A stretch of DNA of 64,000 nucleotides, taken from Paralithodes platypus. Taxonomy: Eukaryota > Arthropoda > Malacostraca > Decapoda > Lithodidae. The stretch is taken from NCBI GenBank assembly GCA_032716605.1, contig CM064502.1:56725197-56789196 (forward strand). The letters are read 5' to 3'. Below the pieces are notes generated by a model. The model worked only from the letters and a program-made list of their open reading frames with translations, was not told where the DNA came from and made no database searches. The position numbers and the translations under genes are program-made. Shown piece after piece: positions 39,601 through 43,400 of the stretch. Position 1 is the first letter of the stretch. Each line of letters starts with the position of its first letter.

Positions 39601-40368
39601 CTATTCAAAACAAAGTCCTGAAGATCATTACAGGCTGCACAGCAGTCTCAGCTACTGCACCCACAGATCACCTACATCAAGAAACCAAAATCCTCAAAGT
39701 CAAAGACCATCTGGACATGAGAGGCACTCAATTCCTGGCAGCAGCCTCCACGAACCAAGACCACCCACTAAACTACATGGCAACACACCCACAGACACCA
39801 AGAAATATTAAAACAATACCCAGCACATGGTATCACACACAATTATTGTCCTCTCTCCCTCCCTGCCCACCCCGAACCAACTTCCAGAAGCACATCCATA
39901 CTCATATCTCTCACCGATCCATCCACTCACTCACAGACAACACGCAGCTGCATGCACGACCTCCCGAAATCCATCCTTCCGAATCCTCCCTTCCTCGCGA
40001 GGACAGAGTCCACCTGGCCAGGCTGAGATGCGGACACCATCCAGCTCTCCTGAGCTATCAGAAGAGACTGGATGACTCCGTTGTCGACGCCTGCCCGGGA
40101 TGTAACACAGCACCCCATACCATTAAACACATCATTGAAGACTGCATTTCACACAACCACTTACGCCAACAACACAATCTACACTCAATGAGAGCTCTGT
40201 GGGAAAGCCCGATCGTGGCCATGGCCTTCCTCAGGGACTCGGGGCTGTTCGGCCAGGCAGCTTAGGGAACAACAACAACTGAAGTTTCTTGAAGGTTTTG
40301 TGGGGGTGCTCGTTTATGGCCTTGGCCTTGCTCAAAACCTTGGGGCTGTTCGGCCAGATAGCCTGGGG

Positions 40369-40400
<32 letters not shown>

Positions 40401-43400
40401 CTGAAGTTTCTGGGTAATTTAATTTTGGATAAAAAGGGGGGTTACTGTACAGTATATGTATATGGAAATAACGCATTGAAGATTTACCTGAACAATATTA
40501 TGAAAAAAATAAGGTAAAAAAAAATATTAATACAGTAATAATACTAATCTGCCTGTGTGAAATGCCATTACTAACCAAGAATATTTTGTTATTTAGATTG
40601 GTCACCTTGTCCAACAAGCGGCCGGCAGCAGTAACCTGAAGCGGACCACACTGGAGCTGGGAGGGAAGAGCCCCAACATTGTCTTTAAGGATGCTGACTT
40701 AGGCCATGCAGTGGAACAGTCCCATTTTGGACTCTTCTTTAATCAGGCAGGTTTGATTGTATTTATTATAATTTTGGAATGTGTCAATATTTCTGGTGGG
40801 GGTGGGGTGTTAACCCCTTGACTTTTGGAATCTGTAATAGTTAAGTTACGAGTATAGTACATACATAAAAGTATAAAGAAAATTTTGTCCACAGAGAATG
40901 TGATTACAGTCTCACGTCCTAAATGGCGGCTTTCCAGGCGCCTCTGTTGTCAAGTTCTTTATTTTGAGACCGGAGTACCTGAGCCTACGTCAAGGTCCAC
41001 CCCTATGCACAGCTCCCCCCAAGTTTACAGTCCGGCATTTCTTCACCCAGTTCTGATCTTCCATTCTCTCAATGTGTCCAAACCAACCAAGTCGGCTCGT
41101 GCGCATCACTTCACTGACACGCCTAATACCCAGACACCTCCGGTTTTACACTGTATTGTATTTTTTGCCTCGGCCTCCACAAACCAACACCACCCACTGC
41201 ACTACATGGCAGAACATCCACACACACCTAGAAATATCAAAATACGTAGCACTCGTTATCATACACAAATACTGTCTTCACTCCCCCTTTGCCCACCCCA
41301 AGCCAGCCTCCAGAAGAGAAGCATATCCATACTCGAATCACCCACCGATCCATCCAGTCACTCAAAGACAACACTCGGCTACATACGGCTCCCTGAAACT
41401 TGGCCACTACATCAATTATAATGTAAAACTGCAAAACAAACTAACCAAAACCCACCTTATATACTGGTCTCGGTTATGTGGCTCTAACTTTATCTAATAT
41501 GCTGTATGCTGTACAGCTCGGTCCCGCATAGTGAGAGAAATTGGTCGATACAGTGCGTCGAACTATGTGAACAATGTATCCTATGGGAAAAACCTTAATT
41601 GATGTTTCTTCGTGGTGCAATGCATAAGTGTGTTGATTTTCGGTGTGAGCATCCTAGGTTCGAATCCCCGGACTGCCACATGTGTTTGTTAATTTCATTA
41701 ATCGAGTTTAGGAGTAAAGTTGGTTGGTGGAGAGAACATAATAATATAGCCCACATATCTTTCCTTATATCGTAATTTATACAGACACAAACATACGAAG
41801 AACAAATATTAATGATAAATATAGCATATCAATGGTAAATTAGACCTTTCCTTACCTTAAATTCTACACTTGATACGATCACAAACCCGGGAGAATGTGA
41901 AATAGCGTCACACAGTATGGGGTAAAAAATGTCTGATTGACCAGCCTCCCTCCGTGACCAAGCTGCTCAAACACCAGTGACGCCACGAGTCAGGCGGGAA
42001 ATTTATTGCACTGTACAAATTTCAGCCGCACTAATAGAAAACTTCCCCGGATTTAACCCATATTGCCACCCGAATCGCAATAACAGATCGTATTTGCATT
42101 GATTGATAATTTTGTGTTTAATATTTTCATTGTTCGCACTCAATTTTTACGGGACAGAGCTGTTCTTATAGCTGTCTTGATGGTGTAATGGTTAGAGCAT
42201 GTAAGTTCTGTATGAGATAACCTAGGTTCGAATCCTGGGAGAATCACATGCTTTCATTCATTTCATTTGGGGGTTATTGGTGTTAAGAACGATGTTAAAA
42301 ATATAATTATAATCATGTTGTACCCATAGGGCCAGTGTTGCTGTGCTGGGTCCAGGATATTTGTTGAAGACTCCGTGTACGATGAGTTTGTGGAGCGTAG
42401 TGTCGAGAGGGCCAAGGTCCGCACTGTAGGAGACCCATTCAACCTCAACACTGAACAGGGGCCACAGGTCAGTACTCCTAGTGTCTTTAAGAGGGTATGG
42501 TTCACTTTTTGGGCGATTTGATTTTTTTTTTTGCATGTACAGTATTTGTTATTTTTCTAGTTTCCTCCTTAGACCTCAATCAAATTTAGAAAAAAAAAAA
42601 AACATCCATTAGATCCCCCTTCTAGATTAATTTGTACATTTTTCGGTAGAACATTTTCCCGGCCTAAGGCCGGTTCTTCCAACATTACAGGCTCACTATC
42701 GTTCGTCAGGGAAAACATAGACACCTAAGTAGCACGAAAGGTCTAGATTTTGACGAAGAAATGGGTCGAAAGGTCTTAAAATAGACTAACTAATGGGGCA
42801 AACATCTTAACATCTGAAAACTAATGGGGCTAAACATGAGGGAGAAAGTGGTCCAGAAAACCGGCCCATGTCCCCTTAACCCTTTCACCACCATGATGTA
42901 ATTTTCATAATATTCTGGCTACCAATAAACATGTTTCTTTAGCTAAATATTCTATCTCTAGGACTCAAAGGGGTAAATACGATTTTGATACACCCTCTGC
43001 ATAACCTTAAACTGGATAGAATAATCTAATAGCCAGAATTAATGGTAAAAAGACATCATGGTGCTGAAGGGGTTAATAAAACTGTCTTGATGGTGTAATG
43101 GTTAGAGTGTGTAAGTTCTGTATGTGATATCATAGCTTCGAATTCTGGGAGAATCACATGCTTTCATTTATTTCATTTGGGGTGTTATTGGTGTTAAGAA
43201 CGATGTTGAAAACAAAACATTGCATGTTATTTTTTATTATTTATTTATATATTTTGTTTTGGCAGACTGTAAAGTTGTGTCCTCATCTTGTTTAGGCTTT
43301 TCAGTACTGGCGACGTCTTGATTATATTCTGGCTACTATTAGACTATTTTGAAGAACGAAAGATGATGTTCTGGAAGGAGGTACATAGAGTAAGCAAAAG

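Noticed and set aside
40747..40752. GT donor at 40751 for exon 6
   Set aside because: It shifts the frame and destroys GQCCCAG. The GC donor at 40747 preserves it.
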